NCBI GenBank assembly: GCA_937870755.1
Contig: CALMZV010000100.1
Span: 1 to 64,000 of the forward strand
Reading direction: 5' to 3'
DNA: 64,000 nt
From: an uncultured Methylocystaceae bacterium
GTDB lineage: Bacteria > Pseudomonadota > Alphaproteobacteria > Rhizobiales > Beijerinckiaceae
Positions 1 through 8,460 of this stretch are shown here, in pieces (within the stretch, counting starts at the first letter, position 1; the number at the start of each line of letters is the position of its first letter). A program made the translations under genes and the position numbers. The notes under the pieces were generated by a model that had not been told where the DNA came from, made no database searches, and worked only from the letters and a program-made list of their open reading frames with translations.

Positions 1-121
1 TCGGCGCCGCATTCGCGGCTAAACCGGCGTCGTCGCCGCCGGTCGCTGCGTTTCGCCGGCGCGCGAAGCATTGATTTGCGCGCTGCCTTGCGCGCGCCAT
101 GATCGGCCTTAAACAGGCGAC

Positions 122-628
122 ATGGCCAAATCCCCGCAGAAGCCGCACCGCACGATTTCCGACCCATTGACGGACGCGACCGCCTTGCCGTCGCGCGTGG
201 CGGCGATGCGGCGGAAAATTCTCGACGCCTGCGCCGGGCGCGATATCGAGGCGCTGCGCATTCCCATCGACTGGAACGAGGTGCGGCCGCTGTTCGAGCG
301 CGGCGCGCAGCGCGCGGCCGGCGCCGATCCGATCGCCGTTCTCAAGGCGCTCGCCGCCGACGGCGACGGTCTGGAGAACCTGACGTTGCTGCGCAACGTG
401 CTGCGACAGGCCTGCGTGCGCGAGAGCGTCGGCGGCCACACGAATTACGTCTGGCCGGCTTTCGCCTTTCATCCGCCGAAAGATCCCTCGCCCGAGGAGC
501 GCCAGACTATGCTCTCCTGCGTGCGTTTTTCCGATCTGCGACGGAGCGGCGACAACGGTCTGCCGCCGCCGATGCGCGTCGGCATCGGCGCCGACGGCGT
601 ATGGCACTATTTCTGGTCGCACGACTGA
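122..628 (+). CDS. Hypothetical protein, 168 aa
   Basis: I do not recognise this family and assign no function. The product is soluble-looking, with a basic N-terminus, a helical middle (about residues 20-100) and a more distinctive C-terminal third: an aromatic stretch NYVWPAF at residues 108-114, then a proline-rich piece, ending in VWHYFWSHD. There is no signal peptide or membrane segment. Base composition matches its neighbours. It converges on the minus-strand operon that ends at 667, with 38 bp between the two stops. The upstream 121 bp show nothing else that I can support, and the ribosome binding site is weak, so the start is the least certain part. Confidence 0.72.
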   Translation: MAKSPQKPHRTISDPLTDATALPSRVAAMRRKILDACAGRDIEALRIPIDWNEVRPLFERGAQRAAGADPIAVLKALAADGDGLENLTLLRNVLRQACVRESVGGHTNYVWPAFAFHPPKDPSPEERQTMLSCVRFSDLRRSGDNGLPPPMRVGIGADGVWHYFWSHD

Positions 629-666
629 AGCGCCGTCGCGCGACGTGGAGCAGGTTTGACGGCGCC

Positions 667-1173
667 TCACGCGATCTCGAGCGCGAAGGGTTCGCCCTCG
701 AAACAATCCTCGCCGCGGCCGATGCCCTCGATGGCGGCGCGCATGCGCCCGCCGCGCCCCAGCAGCCCGTCCGCAATGGTCACGAAACGCAAGTTGGGCG
801 TGGCGGTCGGCGATGCGTTGCGCAACGCGCGGGCGACGTCCTGTTCGTCGCGCGCCGGGTTGAGCGCGCAGACCGAGACGAACGCCGCCGCCGTCGAGCG
901 GCTGACGCCCGCCCAGCAATGGATGATGACGGGCGCCCGCCGGTCCCACGCGCGCACGAAGGACAGAAGCTGCGCGACATGATCCTCGCCCGGCGCCACG
1001 TGGCCGTCGCGCGCCTCCAGAATGTCGGACATGCCGATGAATAGATGGCGCTCGATGGCGGGCGGGCGCGCGACCGGCGTGCCCACGTTGATCAGCGTGA
1101 CCAGATCGCGCGCGCCGGTCGCCAGCGTCACTTCCTCGATCCGGCTGAGGGGCGCAACATGCACGCGCGGCAT
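667..1173 (-). CDS. Tyrosine/dual-specificity phosphatase-like protein
   Basis: A 168-residue protein with the phosphatase signature HCWAGVSRS. This gives the CX5R loop with nucleophile Cys86 and phosphate-binding Arg92, followed by a helix as in cysteine-dependent protein phosphatases. An Asp/Glu-rich stretch before the loop (residues 50-65) could supply the general acid. The start is fixed by context: its ATG overlaps the TGA of the upstream HD-domain gene (TGATG at 1175-1171), so the two are translationally coupled. It is the last gene of the ygfZ-tag-HD-phosphatase operon. The substrate is not evident; it could act on a phosphoprotein or on another phosphoester. The cysteine phosphatase family is secure, the specificity is not. 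Confidence 0.85.
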   Translation of the reverse strand: MPRVHVAPLSRIEEVTLATGARDLVTLINVGTPVARPPAIERHLFIGMSDILEARDGHVAPGEDHVAQLLSFVRAWDRRAPVIIHCWAGVSRSTAAAFVSVCALNPARDEQDVARALRNASPTATPNLRFVTIADGLLGRGGRMRAAIEGIGRGEDCFEGEPFALEIA

Positions 1174-1763
1174 CACATTTCCTTCGCGAGCGCGGCGTAC
1201 CGCGCGAGAAACCGTTGCTCGGCCTCGGCCGACGACACGGGCGCCAGCATGGCGTCGAGATCGCGCGGGCGAAAGTCCGGCCGGCCGAAAAACCTGTGCG
1301 CTTCCGCCAGTTCGAACCCGGCCAGCGCCGTCGCCTCGAAATAGGCCGCCGCGCGGTCGGCCTTCTTGACGCAGGCCGCAAGCGCGGCGGCGGGCCTGGC
1401 CGGCAGCCCGAACCGCACGAGAATGGCCGAGAGAATGCGGCTCTCCACCTGTTTGTAGCTGTCGCCGATAACCGCCTTGAACGGCGATATCATGTCGCCG
1501 ATCACGTATTCGGGCGCATCGTGAAGCAGCGCGAACATCAGCCCGCGCGGCTGCACGCCGAGATCGCGCGCCACGATCGCCTCCACCAGCAGCGAATGTT
1601 GCGCGACGGAGAAAATATGCGGCCCCTGCGTCTGACCGTTCCAGCGCGCGACGCGCGCGAGCCCGTGCGCGATGTCCTCGATCTCGACATCGAGCGGCGA
1701 CGGGTCGAGCAGGTCGAGCCGCCGTCCCGACAGCATGCGTTGCCAGGCTCTCGTGCACGTCAT
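1173..1763 (-). CDS. HD-domain phosphohydrolase (YfbR-like)
   Basis: A 196-residue HD-superfamily hydrolase. Metal ligands are visible as His56 (SVAQHSLLV), the His81-Asp82 pair in LLHDAPEYVIGD, and a downstream acidic residue, which is the arrangement in YfbR-type 5'-deoxynucleotidases. By family the enzyme removes phosphate from a nucleoside monophosphate or similar small molecule in the cytoplasm. I chose the ATG at 1763, which overlaps the TGA of tag as ATGA; a start 12 codons upstream is possible but would lie inside tag. The stop overlaps the phosphatase start. Its place beside a DNA glycosylase hints at nucleotide or damaged-base housekeeping, but that is inference. Confidence 0.85.
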   Translation of the reverse strand: MTCTRAWQRMLSGRRLDLLDPSPLDVEIEDIAHGLARVARWNGQTQGPHIFSVAQHSLLVEAIVARDLGVQPRGLMFALLHDAPEYVIGDMISPFKAVIGDSYKQVESRILSAILVRFGLPARPAAALAACVKKADRAAAYFEATALAGFELAEAHRFFGRPDFRPRDLDAMLAPVSSAEAEQRFLARYAALAKEM

Positions 1764-2386
1764 TTTTTCAGCGCGAGTTGTGCGCAGCGCGCGTGACAAT
1801 GACAGCCGACGAGATGGTCGTTGACCATGCCGGTCGCCTGCATGAACGCGTAGACGATGGTCGGCCCGCAGAACTTGAACCCTTCCGCCTTCAGCGCTTT
1901 CGACATGGCGCGCGAAACATCCGTCTCCGCCTGGATTTCGGCCAGCGTCCTGAGCTTGTTCTGCACGGGGCGCCCGTCGACGAATTTCCAGAGGAACGCA
2001 GAAAAGCCCTCGCGCGCCTCGATTTCCAGGTAAGCGCGCGCGGACGCGACCGCGCCCTCGATCTTGGCGCGATTGCGCACGATGCCTTCGTTGCGCATGA
2101 GCCGCTCGATCCTGCGGCCGTCGTAGCGCGCGATCTTCTCAGGATCGAACCTGTCGAAAGCGAGCCGAAACGCATCGCGCTTGCGCAGGATGGTGATCCA
2201 GGACAGACCGGCCTGAAATCCGTCGAGCAGCAGCTTCTCGAACAGCGCGCGCGAATTGTGTTCCGGCACGCCCCATTCTTCGTCGTGATAGGCCACGTAG
2301 AGCGCATCCTCGCCCGGCCAGGGACAGCGCGCGAGACCATCCGAATGGCGCAGGACAGTCAGTTGCCGGGAGGCGTCCGCCATCAT
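1760..2386 (-). CDS. tag: DNA-3-methyladenine glycosylase I
   Basis: A 208-residue base excision repair enzyme that removes 3-methyladenine from alkylated DNA. The sequence has the Tag hallmarks: RCPWPG near the N-terminus with Cys21, YHDEEWG with His34, and a C-terminal NDHLVGC with His191 and Cys195. Together these match the four ligands of the structural zinc site of E. coli Tag. The central segment GFQAGLSWITILRKR is the conserved helix-hairpin-helix region. The length is close to the family norm (about 190-200). The ATG at 2386 abuts the ygfZ stop at 2387, and the 3' end overlaps the HD gene, so it is co-translated within a four-gene operon. Confidence 0.95.
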   Translation of the reverse strand: MMADASRQLTVLRHSDGLARCPWPGEDALYVAYHDEEWGVPEHNSRALFEKLLLDGFQAGLSWITILRKRDAFRLAFDRFDPEKIARYDGRRIERLMRNEGIVRNRAKIEGAVASARAYLEIEAREGFSAFLWKFVDGRPVQNKLRTLAEIQAETDVSRAMSKALKAEGFKFCGPTIVYAFMQATGMVNDHLVGCHCHARCAQLALKK

Positions 2387-3223
2387 TCAACCCGCCCGCA
2401 GATGAGCGAACGGTCTGGCGCGCACGGTCGCGGCGCCCGCCTGCAACGGCGCGCCGCTGTCGAGCGCGTCCTGCAAACGGTCGAGCCGCACGAGCGCAAG
2501 CCCCTCGCCGCCGAGCGTCGCGCCGAGCGCGCCGATGGCGGCGGCGCCCGCGAGAATGGGCGTGGCGGGAGCGGCCGCGCCTTCGACCGCGACCGGCGTC
2601 ACGCGCCGGCGCAACAGCCCGCGATGATGCATGCGCGAGACGACCTCCTGCCCGACATAGCAGCCTTTCGCGAAATCGACGCCGTTGAGCAGGTCCATGT
2701 TGACGTCGTGCGGAAACACGTCGCCATAAGGAAAATCCGCGCCACCCAGCGGCACGCCGGCGGCGATGCGCACGCGCTCGTAGGCGGCGGCGGCGTCGCG
2801 CGCGAAAGCCGCATCGCGCGCGGGAAGAATGGCGCGCTCGCCGAGCGCGGCCGCGCGCGGATCGGGATAGACGATGGCGCTGGCGGGCGCCGGCGCATGT
2901 GCGCCCGGCAGGGCCACCACGCACAGCCCATCTTCGCCCGACGACAGGTCTGCGAGCGAGACTTTCGCACGCAGCTTGTAGAAGCCGAGACGCTTCAGGA
3001 GATCGGCGCCGAGCGCGCGCGGCGCATCGAGCAGGAAGCGTCCCGCATGTTCGACCACGATGAAGTCGAACAGTATCTTGCCCTGCGGCGACAGCAGCGC
3101 GCCGAAAGCCGGCGCCCCCGGCGCGACCTTGTTCATGTCGCAGGTGACGAGCCCTTGCAGAAAAACGCGCGCATCCTCGCCGGCGACGGCGACGACGCTG
3201 CGCTCCAGCAAAACGGCCGGCAT
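2387..3223 (-). CDS. ygfZ: Folate-binding protein YgfZ (iron-sulfur cluster repair)
   Basis: A 278-residue GcvT-like protein. The diagnostic motif KGCYVGQE is at residues 186-193, with the functional Cys188, followed by VVSRMHHRG. By family YgfZ binds tetrahydrofolate and supports assembly or repair of certain Fe-S enzymes such as MiaB-type proteins; it lacks glycine-cleavage activity. It is the first gene of the operon running to tag, the HD hydrolase and the phosphatase. A 54-bp gap separates it from the MATE gene upstream on the same strand, so read-through from the MATE gene is possible. Confidence 0.93.
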   Translation of the reverse strand: MPAVLLERSVVAVAGEDARVFLQGLVTCDMNKVAPGAPAFGALLSPQGKILFDFIVVEHAGRFLLDAPRALGADLLKRLGFYKLRAKVSLADLSSGEDGLCVVALPGAHAPAPASAIVYPDPRAAALGERAILPARDAAFARDAAAAYERVRIAAGVPLGGADFPYGDVFPHDVNMDLLNGVDFAKGCYVGQEVVSRMHHRGLLRRRVTPVAVEGAAAPATPILAGAAAIGALGATLGGEGLALVRLDRLQDALDSGAPLQAGAATVRARPFAHLRAG

Positions 3224-3277
3224 GGTTTCAACTCCCGTTCTGGCCCGAACCTAGCGAAATCGCGTCCGCGGCAAAAG

Positions 3278-4639
3278 TCAGACGGGCTTTTCGCCCCACG
3301 GCGTGAGCGCGACCGCGGCGGCCACCGCCACGCCGTAGGCCGCGAGCGAAAAACCGACGACGGCGAACATCTGCCATTGCGGAGCGTCCATCGCAACCAG
3401 CGTCGCGCCGCCGACGATGACGATGACCAGGCGCACCGTTTGCGCGAGCACGGGCCCAAGCATCCTGCCCGACCCTTGCGACGCGAAATAGAGACACAGC
3501 GCGAGGCCGTAAAACGCGAAGGACGGACCCGACAGCCGCAGATAGGAATGCGCGGCGGCGAGCGCGCCGGGGTCCCTGGTGAACAGGCCGGACCAGGCCT
3601 GCGGAAACAGCGCGAAGAAAACGCCCGTCGCGCCAAGCAGCGCCGCCGACAGCGCGCCGCCCGTCCACGCCACGCGGCGCGCGCGGGGCGCATCGCCCGC
3701 GCCGATCGCCATGCCCACCATCGGCACGCAGGCGACGCCGATGGCGAAGGCGATGGGAATGAGCAAGAACTCGAGCCGCGCGCCGATGCCGTAACCCGCG
3801 AGCGCCTCCGGTCCGAAATGCGCGACCACCCGCGTGACGATAAGCACGGTCGCCACCGATTGCACGGGCGAGGCGCAGGCGAGCGCGCCGACTTTCAGAA
3901 TGTCGGCGAACAACGCCTTGTCCAGGCGCTGGCCCGCAAATGTCAGGCGCGCGCGCGAACGCCCGGTCGAAACGTAATGAAGGAGGAATAGCGCGGCGCC
4001 GCAATAGGCGGCCACCTGCCCGAGCGCGACGCCCGCCATGCCCAGCCGCGGAAACGGCCCGAGCCCGAGACCGAGCGCGCCGCCGACCACGATCTGCGCG
4101 GCCGCCGCCACGAACAGCGTGGCCGAGGGCACGCGCATATTGCCGCCGCCGCGCACGATGGAGGCGAGCGTGTTGGTGAGCCATATGCCGAGCGCGCCCG
4201 CGGCGAACACGTTGCTGTATTGCAGCGCCGCCTCCAGCGCCGCGCCGCGTCCGCCGAGCGCGGCGTAGATCGCCGGGCCGAACGCGGCGATGACGAGCGC
4301 GAAGAACAGGCCCGCCGTCAGGCCGATCAGGCCGGCATGGAGCGCCAGCGCATTGGCGCGCGCGGGATTGCCCGCGCCGAGCGCGCGCGCAATGGCGGAA
4401 GACACGCCGCCGCCCATCGCGCCGCCGGACATCATCTGCTGCAACATCACCATCGGAAAGACGAGCGCCAGACCAGCGAGAGCAGGCGTGCCGAGATCGC
4501 CGACATAAGCCGTCTCGGCGATGGCGACGAAGGAGGTCGCCACCATCGCGGCCATGTTGGGCAGCGAGAGACGCACGAGCGTCGGCAGGATGGGCGCGAC
4601 GACGAGCGGATCGCGCGGGCGCGCGGGGGGAGCGTTCAT
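3278..4639 (-). CDS. MATE-family multidrug efflux transporter
   Basis: A 453-residue polytopic membrane protein with about 12 hydrophobic segments in two homologous halves. Family-typical stretches include LPNMAAMVATSFVAIAE at the first helix and an internal pseudo-repeat around residues 235-260 (VQSVATVLIV). MATE proteins export cationic drugs and metabolites in exchange for Na+ or H+. The gene lies 46 bp downstream of a marR gene on the same strand, a classical regulator-pump arrangement, so the pump is likely derepressed when the MarR ligand is present. The start follows a short hydrophilic leader (MNAPPARPRD), which fits a cytoplasmic N-terminus. Confidence 0.93.
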   Translation of the reverse strand: MNAPPARPRDPLVVAPILPTLVRLSLPNMAAMVATSFVAIAETAYVGDLGTPALAGLALVFPMVMLQQMMSGGAMGGGVSSAIARALGAGNPARANALALHAGLIGLTAGLFFALVIAAFGPAIYAALGGRGAALEAALQYSNVFAAGALGIWLTNTLASIVRGGGNMRVPSATLFVAAAAQIVVGGALGLGLGPFPRLGMAGVALGQVAAYCGAALFLLHYVSTGRSRARLTFAGQRLDKALFADILKVGALACASPVQSVATVLIVTRVVAHFGPEALAGYGIGARLEFLLIPIAFAIGVACVPMVGMAIGAGDAPRARRVAWTGGALSAALLGATGVFFALFPQAWSGLFTRDPGALAAAHSYLRLSGPSFAFYGLALCLYFASQGSGRMLGPVLAQTVRLVIVIVGGATLVAMDAPQWQMFAVVGFSLAAYGVAVAAAVALTPWGEKPV

Positions 4640-4685
4640 GGGCTGTGCGTCCTTAGGGCGTTTCCTGGTTTATTTGTATATGCAT

Positions 4686-5129
4686 TTATTCCGCGAGCCG
4701 CTCGAGCGCGGCGTCGAGCGTGGCGTTGAGCGCATGGGCGCCGGCGACGCCGAGGCGCGCCTCCACCTGACGCTGGGCGGCGGCCCAGCCGGCGGCCGCG
4801 CTTTTCAGCAGCGCGCGCCCCTCGTCGGTCAGTTTCAGCCTGCGGGCGCGGCGGTCGCGCGCGTCCCGCGAGAAGGCGACGAGCGCCCGGCGTTCGAGCG
4901 GCCTGAGATTGCGGGACAGGGTGGTCGCGTCCATGAACATCAGCTCGGCCAGCGCGCCGATGGAGACGCCGGCATGGGCGCGCAACTGCGCGAGCAGTCC
5001 GAATTGCGCCGCCGTCAATCCGTAGGGTTCGAGATGGCGCTCGTAGATCTGCGTCACGCGGCGCGCGGTGCGGCGCAGGCGCATGGCGGTGCAGCCGGCG
5101 GGCGCGGGATCGGCGGGGCGGGTGGACAT
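4686..5129 (-). CDS. MarR-family transcriptional regulator
   Basis: A 147-residue winged-helix regulator starting at the ATG at 5129 (MSTRPADP), preceded by AGAGG. A longer reading from 5153 would translate through the palindrome described below, so I prefer the shorter form. The MarR fold is clear: LTAAQFGLLAQL (helix 2), IGALAELMFMDATTLSRNLRPLERRALV (recognition helix and wing start), DRRARRLKLTDEGRALL (wing tip). It probably represses its own promoter and the downstream MATE pump, because a long dyad sits immediately upstream of its start and both genes are on one strand. The ligand is unknown. Confidence 0.9.
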   Translation of the reverse strand: MSTRPADPAPAGCTAMRLRRTARRVTQIYERHLEPYGLTAAQFGLLAQLRAHAGVSIGALAELMFMDATTLSRNLRPLERRALVAFSRDARDRRARRLKLTDEGRALLKSAAAGWAAAQRQVEARLGVAGAHALNATLDAALERLAE

Positions 5130-5135
5130 GCCTCT

Positions 5136-5159
5136 ATTTAGATGCATATGCATCCAAAT
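5136..5159. promoter_or_regulatory. Near-perfect 24-bp palindrome, candidate MarR operator
   Basis: The core GATGCATATGCATC (5141-5154) is a perfect inverted repeat; extended to 5136-5159 the two 12-bp arms differ at one position. It is AT-rich in a GC-rich background. It lies 7 bp upstream of the marR start and about 80 bp upstream of the divergent amidohydrolase start. MarR proteins bind 16-24 bp dyads in exactly this position, so autoregulation is likely; an effect on the divergent gene is possible. Binding is inferred, not shown. Confidence 0.7.
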
Positions 5160-5240
5160 GCAATCGCCGCTCCGCCGCCCTTGCGTTTTCGTCGGCGCGC
5201 GGATGGGCTATGGACCGCCGGACAACGCAACGGAGCAGGC

Positions 5241-6566
5241 ATGGCCGCGACCTACGATCTCATTCTTTCAGGCGGCGACCTCGTCAACCACGATGGACGC
5301 GGGCGGCGCGACGTCGGCGTCGTCGGCGATACGATCGCGGCCATCGGCGACCTGTCGCGCGCCTCGGCCGGCGAGCGGATCGACTGCACGGGCCTGACGA
5401 TCCTGCCCGGCGTCATCGACACGCAGGTGCATTTCCGCGAGCCGGGGCCGACGCACAAGGAAGATCTCGAAACGGGATCGCGCGCCGCCGTCATGGGCGG
5501 CGTGACCGCCGTGTTCGAAATGCCCAACACCAACCCGCTGACGACGGGCGAATCGGAACTTGCCGACAAGGTGGCGCGCGCGCGCGCGCGCATGCATTGC
5601 GATTTCGCATTCTGGGTCGGCGGCACGCACGAGAACGCGAAGGACATCCCCCATCTCGAACGCCTGCCCGCGGCTGCCGGAATAAAGGTGTTCATGGGCT
5701 CGTCCACCGGCTCGCTGCTGGTGGCCGACGACGACGGCGTCGCGCGTATTCTGCGGGCGGCGCGCCGGCGCGCGGCCTTCCATTCGGAGGACGAATACCG
5801 GCTTGAAGAGCGCAAGAACCTGCGCGTCGCCGGCGATCCCGCCTCGCATCCGGTCTGGCGCGACGAGATCGCGGCGCTGCAATGCACGCAGCGGCTCGTG
5901 CGCATCGCGCGCGACGCGCGGGCGACGATTCACGTGCTGCACGTGTCGACGGCGGAGGAGATCGATTTCCTCGCCGCGCACAAGGATATCGCTTCGGTCG
6001 AGGTCACGCCGCACCATCTCACGCTGTCGGCCGACGAATACGCGACGCTCGGCACGAAACTGCAGATGAACCCGCCGGTGCGCGCCGCGCGCCATCGCGA
6101 CGCGATCTGGCGCGGCGTCGCGCAGGGGGTCGCCGACATTCTGGGCTCCGATCACGCGCCGCACACGCTGGAGGAAAAGGCCAGGCCCTATCCCGATAGC
6201 CCGTCGGGCATGACCGGCGTGCAGACGCTCGCGCCCGTGATGCTGGACCATGTGGCGGCCGGCCGGCTGACGCTCGAACGGTTCGTCGACATGACGAGCG
6301 CGGGACCGGCGCGGCTGTTCGGCATCGCGCGCAAGGGGCGCATCGCCGTCGGCTACGACGCCGATTTCACCATCGTCGATCTGAAGCGGCGCGAGACGAT
6401 CACGGATTCATGGATCGCCTCGCGCGCGCAGTGGACGCCGTATCACGGCAAGACGGTTCAGGGTTGGCCTGTCGGCACGATGGTGCGCGGGCGCCGCGTG
6501 ATGTGGGAGGGCGAACTGACGACGCCCTCGCGCGGCGCGCCCGTGCGGTTCCACGCCGCCTTGTGA
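5241..6566 (+). CDS. Dihydroorotase-like amidohydrolase
   Basis: A 441-residue metal-dependent amidohydrolase of the dihydroorotase/hydantoinase group. The body matches class I dihydroorotases: GVID then QVHFREPG (residues 57-69), EMPNTNP, GIKVFMGSSTGS with candidate carboxylated Lys149, His181, His234 and the catalytic Asp304 in GSDHAPH. The usual HxH metal pair is altered: the first His is Gln62 and only His64 remains. I remember the same Gln in related alphaproteobacterial proteins, so this may be a distinct subfamily rather than a working PyrC; the cyclic-amide substrate is open. I chose the ATG at 5241, preceded by CGGAG; an upstream in-frame start at 5142 would run through the palindrome. 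There are no pyrimidine genes nearby. Confidence 0.85.
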   Translation: MAATYDLILSGGDLVNHDGRGRRDVGVVGDTIAAIGDLSRASAGERIDCTGLTILPGVIDTQVHFREPGPTHKEDLETGSRAAVMGGVTAVFEMPNTNPLTTGESELADKVARARARMHCDFAFWVGGTHENAKDIPHLERLPAAAGIKVFMGSSTGSLLVADDDGVARILRAARRRAAFHSEDEYRLEERKNLRVAGDPASHPVWRDEIAALQCTQRLVRIARDARATIHVLHVSTAEEIDFLAAHKDIASVEVTPHHLTLSADEYATLGTKLQMNPPVRAARHRDAIWRGVAQGVADILGSDHAPHTLEEKARPYPDSPSGMTGVQTLAPVMLDHVAAGRLTLERFVDMTSAGPARLFGIARKGRIAVGYDADFTIVDLKRRETITDSWIASRAQWTPYHGKTVQGWPVGTMVRGRRVMWEGELTTPSRGAPVRFHAAL

Positions 6567-6602
6567 GCGCAAAGCGCTCCGTGCGATAAAAGCGCAAAGC
6601 GC
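6566..6602 (+). repeat. Short intergenic direct repeat with hairpin
   Basis: The 12-mer AGCGCAAAGCGC occurs at 6566-6577 and again at 6591-6602, 25 bp apart, just after the amidohydrolase stop. Each copy is self-complementary around an AAA loop, and the first extends to a 6-bp stem (GAGCGC/GCGCTC). No T-tract follows, so it is not a convincing intrinsic terminator. Confidence 0.5.
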
Positions 6603-6633
6603 GACAACAGCGCCTGGCAAAAGCGGAGGAAAC

Positions 6634-8460
6634 ATGCGCGACACGGCGTCCCACGCGCGCGAAACCGAGCGCGACGCGGAGTTGACATCCATTCTGGCGA
6701 CAACGCCGCGCATCGTCGATCTGCTGGCGCGCGGCGCGAGCGTTTCGCCGCAAGCCGACGGGCTCATCTATCTGCGTCACCCGCTCGATCCCGATCCCGT
6801 GCGGTTCTCGTTCGACGACTACATGGGATATGTGAAGGCGACCGAGACCTGGTTCCGCAAACAAGGGATCGGCGCCGGCGACGGCGTGGCGATATTCGCG
6901 CCGCCTTCGCCCGTCGCGCTGTTCTCCATCTGGGGCGCGAGCGCGTGCGGCGTCGGCGAGCCGCTCAACCTTCTTTTCTCGCGCGAGGCGATCGTCTCGC
7001 AGCTCAACGCCATCAGCGCGAAGATTCTCGTCACCACCGCGCCCGGCGCGCCCGGCGGACTGTTCGAGCGCGTGGAAGGCATGTTGAAAGACGTGCCCAC
7101 GTTGCAGCGGATCGTCACTGTTCCGCTCGACGGGACGGTCGCGTTCGACGGCGAAGTTCTTTCGCCCGACGCCTCGTGGCGCGACGATTACGGCCGCTGC
7201 ACGGACGCCGCGGAAGCCGAGCGCGTGGCCATCTATCTGCCGACCGGCGGCACCACCGGCAGCCCCAAGGTCGCGCGCCTGCCCAACCGCGCGGTGGTGG
7301 CGTCGGCGACAACCACGCGCCTCGCCTACGATCTGCGGCCTGGCGACGCCTCGCTCATTCCCTTGCCGCTGTTTCATGTGGGCGGGCTGACATGCGGCGC
7401 CGCGGCGTGTTGCGCGGGCGGCGCCTGCATGATCATTCCCGGGCCGGGCGGCACGCGCGATCCGGCCTATATTCCGAACTTCTGGCGGCTGGTCGAAAAA
7501 TATCGCGCGACCCACGGCGGCAATGTGCCCACCGCCATCGGCGCCATCGCCGAAACGCCGATCGAGGGCGCCGACATCTCCTCGCTGCGCGTCGTCTCCG
7601 TCGGCGGTTCGATCTGCCCGCCGGAAATCGAACGGCGCTTTCTCGCCAAATGGGGCAAGAGCGGCGCGCTGCCGCAAATCTACGGCATGACGGAAGTCGC
7701 GGGCGCCATCACGCACGATTTCCACGGCGACAGGAACAAGCCCGGCTTCGTGGGCACGCGCGCGCCGTTGTTCGAACTCGCCATTCTGGCGAACGGCGCC
7801 GTGCACAGGGAGGCGCCCTCGCCCGTCGGCGAACTGATCGTGCGCGGGCCGCAGGTGTTTCTCGGATACATGGACAAGAAGCAGACCGACGGCGCGATGC
7901 ACGAAGGATGGCTGCGCACGGGCGATCTCTGCCGCATCGACGCGGAAGGTTATGTCGAGATCATGGGCCGCGTGAAGGACATCATCATTCGTGGCGGCCA
8001 CAACATCGATCCGCGCACCATCGAGGATGCGGCGCTCGAATATCCGGGCGTGGCGCTGGCGGCGGCCGTGGGGCGGCCGGATTCCTACGCGGGCGAGGTG
8101 CCGATCCTGTTCGTGACCGTGCAGCCCGGCGCCAGCGTCGATCTCGACGCGCTCAACGATTTCGTGCGCGAGCGCATCATGGAGCCGCCGGCGCGCCCGC
8201 GCGCGGTGGCGCGCGTCGCCGAAATGCCGGTCACGCCGGTGGGCAAGATCTTCAAACCGAAACTGCGCGAGATCGCGACCGCCGAGGCCGCGCGCGAGGC
8301 GCTGGCGCAGGCCGGCCTCGAGGCGGCCGCGAGCGCGGACGCGGCCATCGATCCGCAGCGCGGCATGGTGCTGAGCGTGACGACGGACGCCGCCCACGCC
8401 GCGCGCGTGCGCGCGACGCTGGAGACGTTCCCGGTGAAGGTCGACATACATACGCGCTGA
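6634..8460 (+). CDS. AMP-dependent acyl-CoA synthetase
   Basis: A 608-residue adenylate-forming enzyme that activates a carboxylic acid to its acyl-CoA through an acyl-AMP. Motifs in order: the phosphate-binding loop TGGTTGSPK (residues 204-212), YGMTEVAG, the TGD hinge region TGDLCRIDAEGYVEIMGR, RVKDIIIRGGHNIDP, and the catalytic lysine segment PVGKIFKPKLRE near the C-terminus. A roughly 60-residue alanine-rich tail follows the usual end. The start has a strong Shine-Dalgarno (GGAGG, five bases before ATG). The gene stands alone on its strand after the amidohydrolase; the substrate chain length cannot be read from the sequence. A 25-bp duplication covers the stop codon. Confidence 0.93.
   Translation: MRDTASHARETERDAELTSILATTPRIVDLLARGASVSPQADGLIYLRHPLDPDPVRFSFDDYMGYVKATETWFRKQGIGAGDGVAIFAPPSPVALFSIWGASACGVGEPLNLLFSREAIVSQLNAISAKILVTTAPGAPGGLFERVEGMLKDVPTLQRIVTVPLDGTVAFDGEVLSPDASWRDDYGRCTDAAEAERVAIYLPTGGTTGSPKVARLPNRAVVASATTTRLAYDLRPGDASLIPLPLFHVGGLTCGAAACCAGGACMIIPGPGGTRDPAYIPNFWRLVEKYRATHGGNVPTAIGAIAETPIEGADISSLRVVSVGGSICPPEIERRFLAKWGKSGALPQIYGMTEVAGAITHDFHGDRNKPGFVGTRAPLFELAILANGAVHREAPSPVGELIVRGPQVFLGYMDKKQTDGAMHEGWLRTGDLCRIDAEGYVEIMGRVKDIIIRGGHNIDPRTIEDAALEYPGVALAAAVGRPDSYAGEVPILFVTVQPGASVDLDALNDFVRERIMEPPARPRAVARVAEMPVTPVGKIFKPKLREIATAEAAREALAQAGLEAAASADAAIDPQRGMVLSVTTDAAHAARVRATLETFPVKVDIHTR

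Noticed and set aside
1-121. Possible gene or RNA at the window's left edge
   Set aside because: No supported frame, tRNA-like fold or promoter could be identified.
1778-3991. A 737-codon plus-strand frame
   Set aside because: Antisense to tag, ygfZ and the MATE gene, which are all clear families.
4674-4690. Second MarR operator in the marR-MATE gap (contains TATATGCATTTA)
   Set aside because: It shares only the ATGCAT half with the 24-bp dyad and lacks good symmetry, so it is not claimed as a site.
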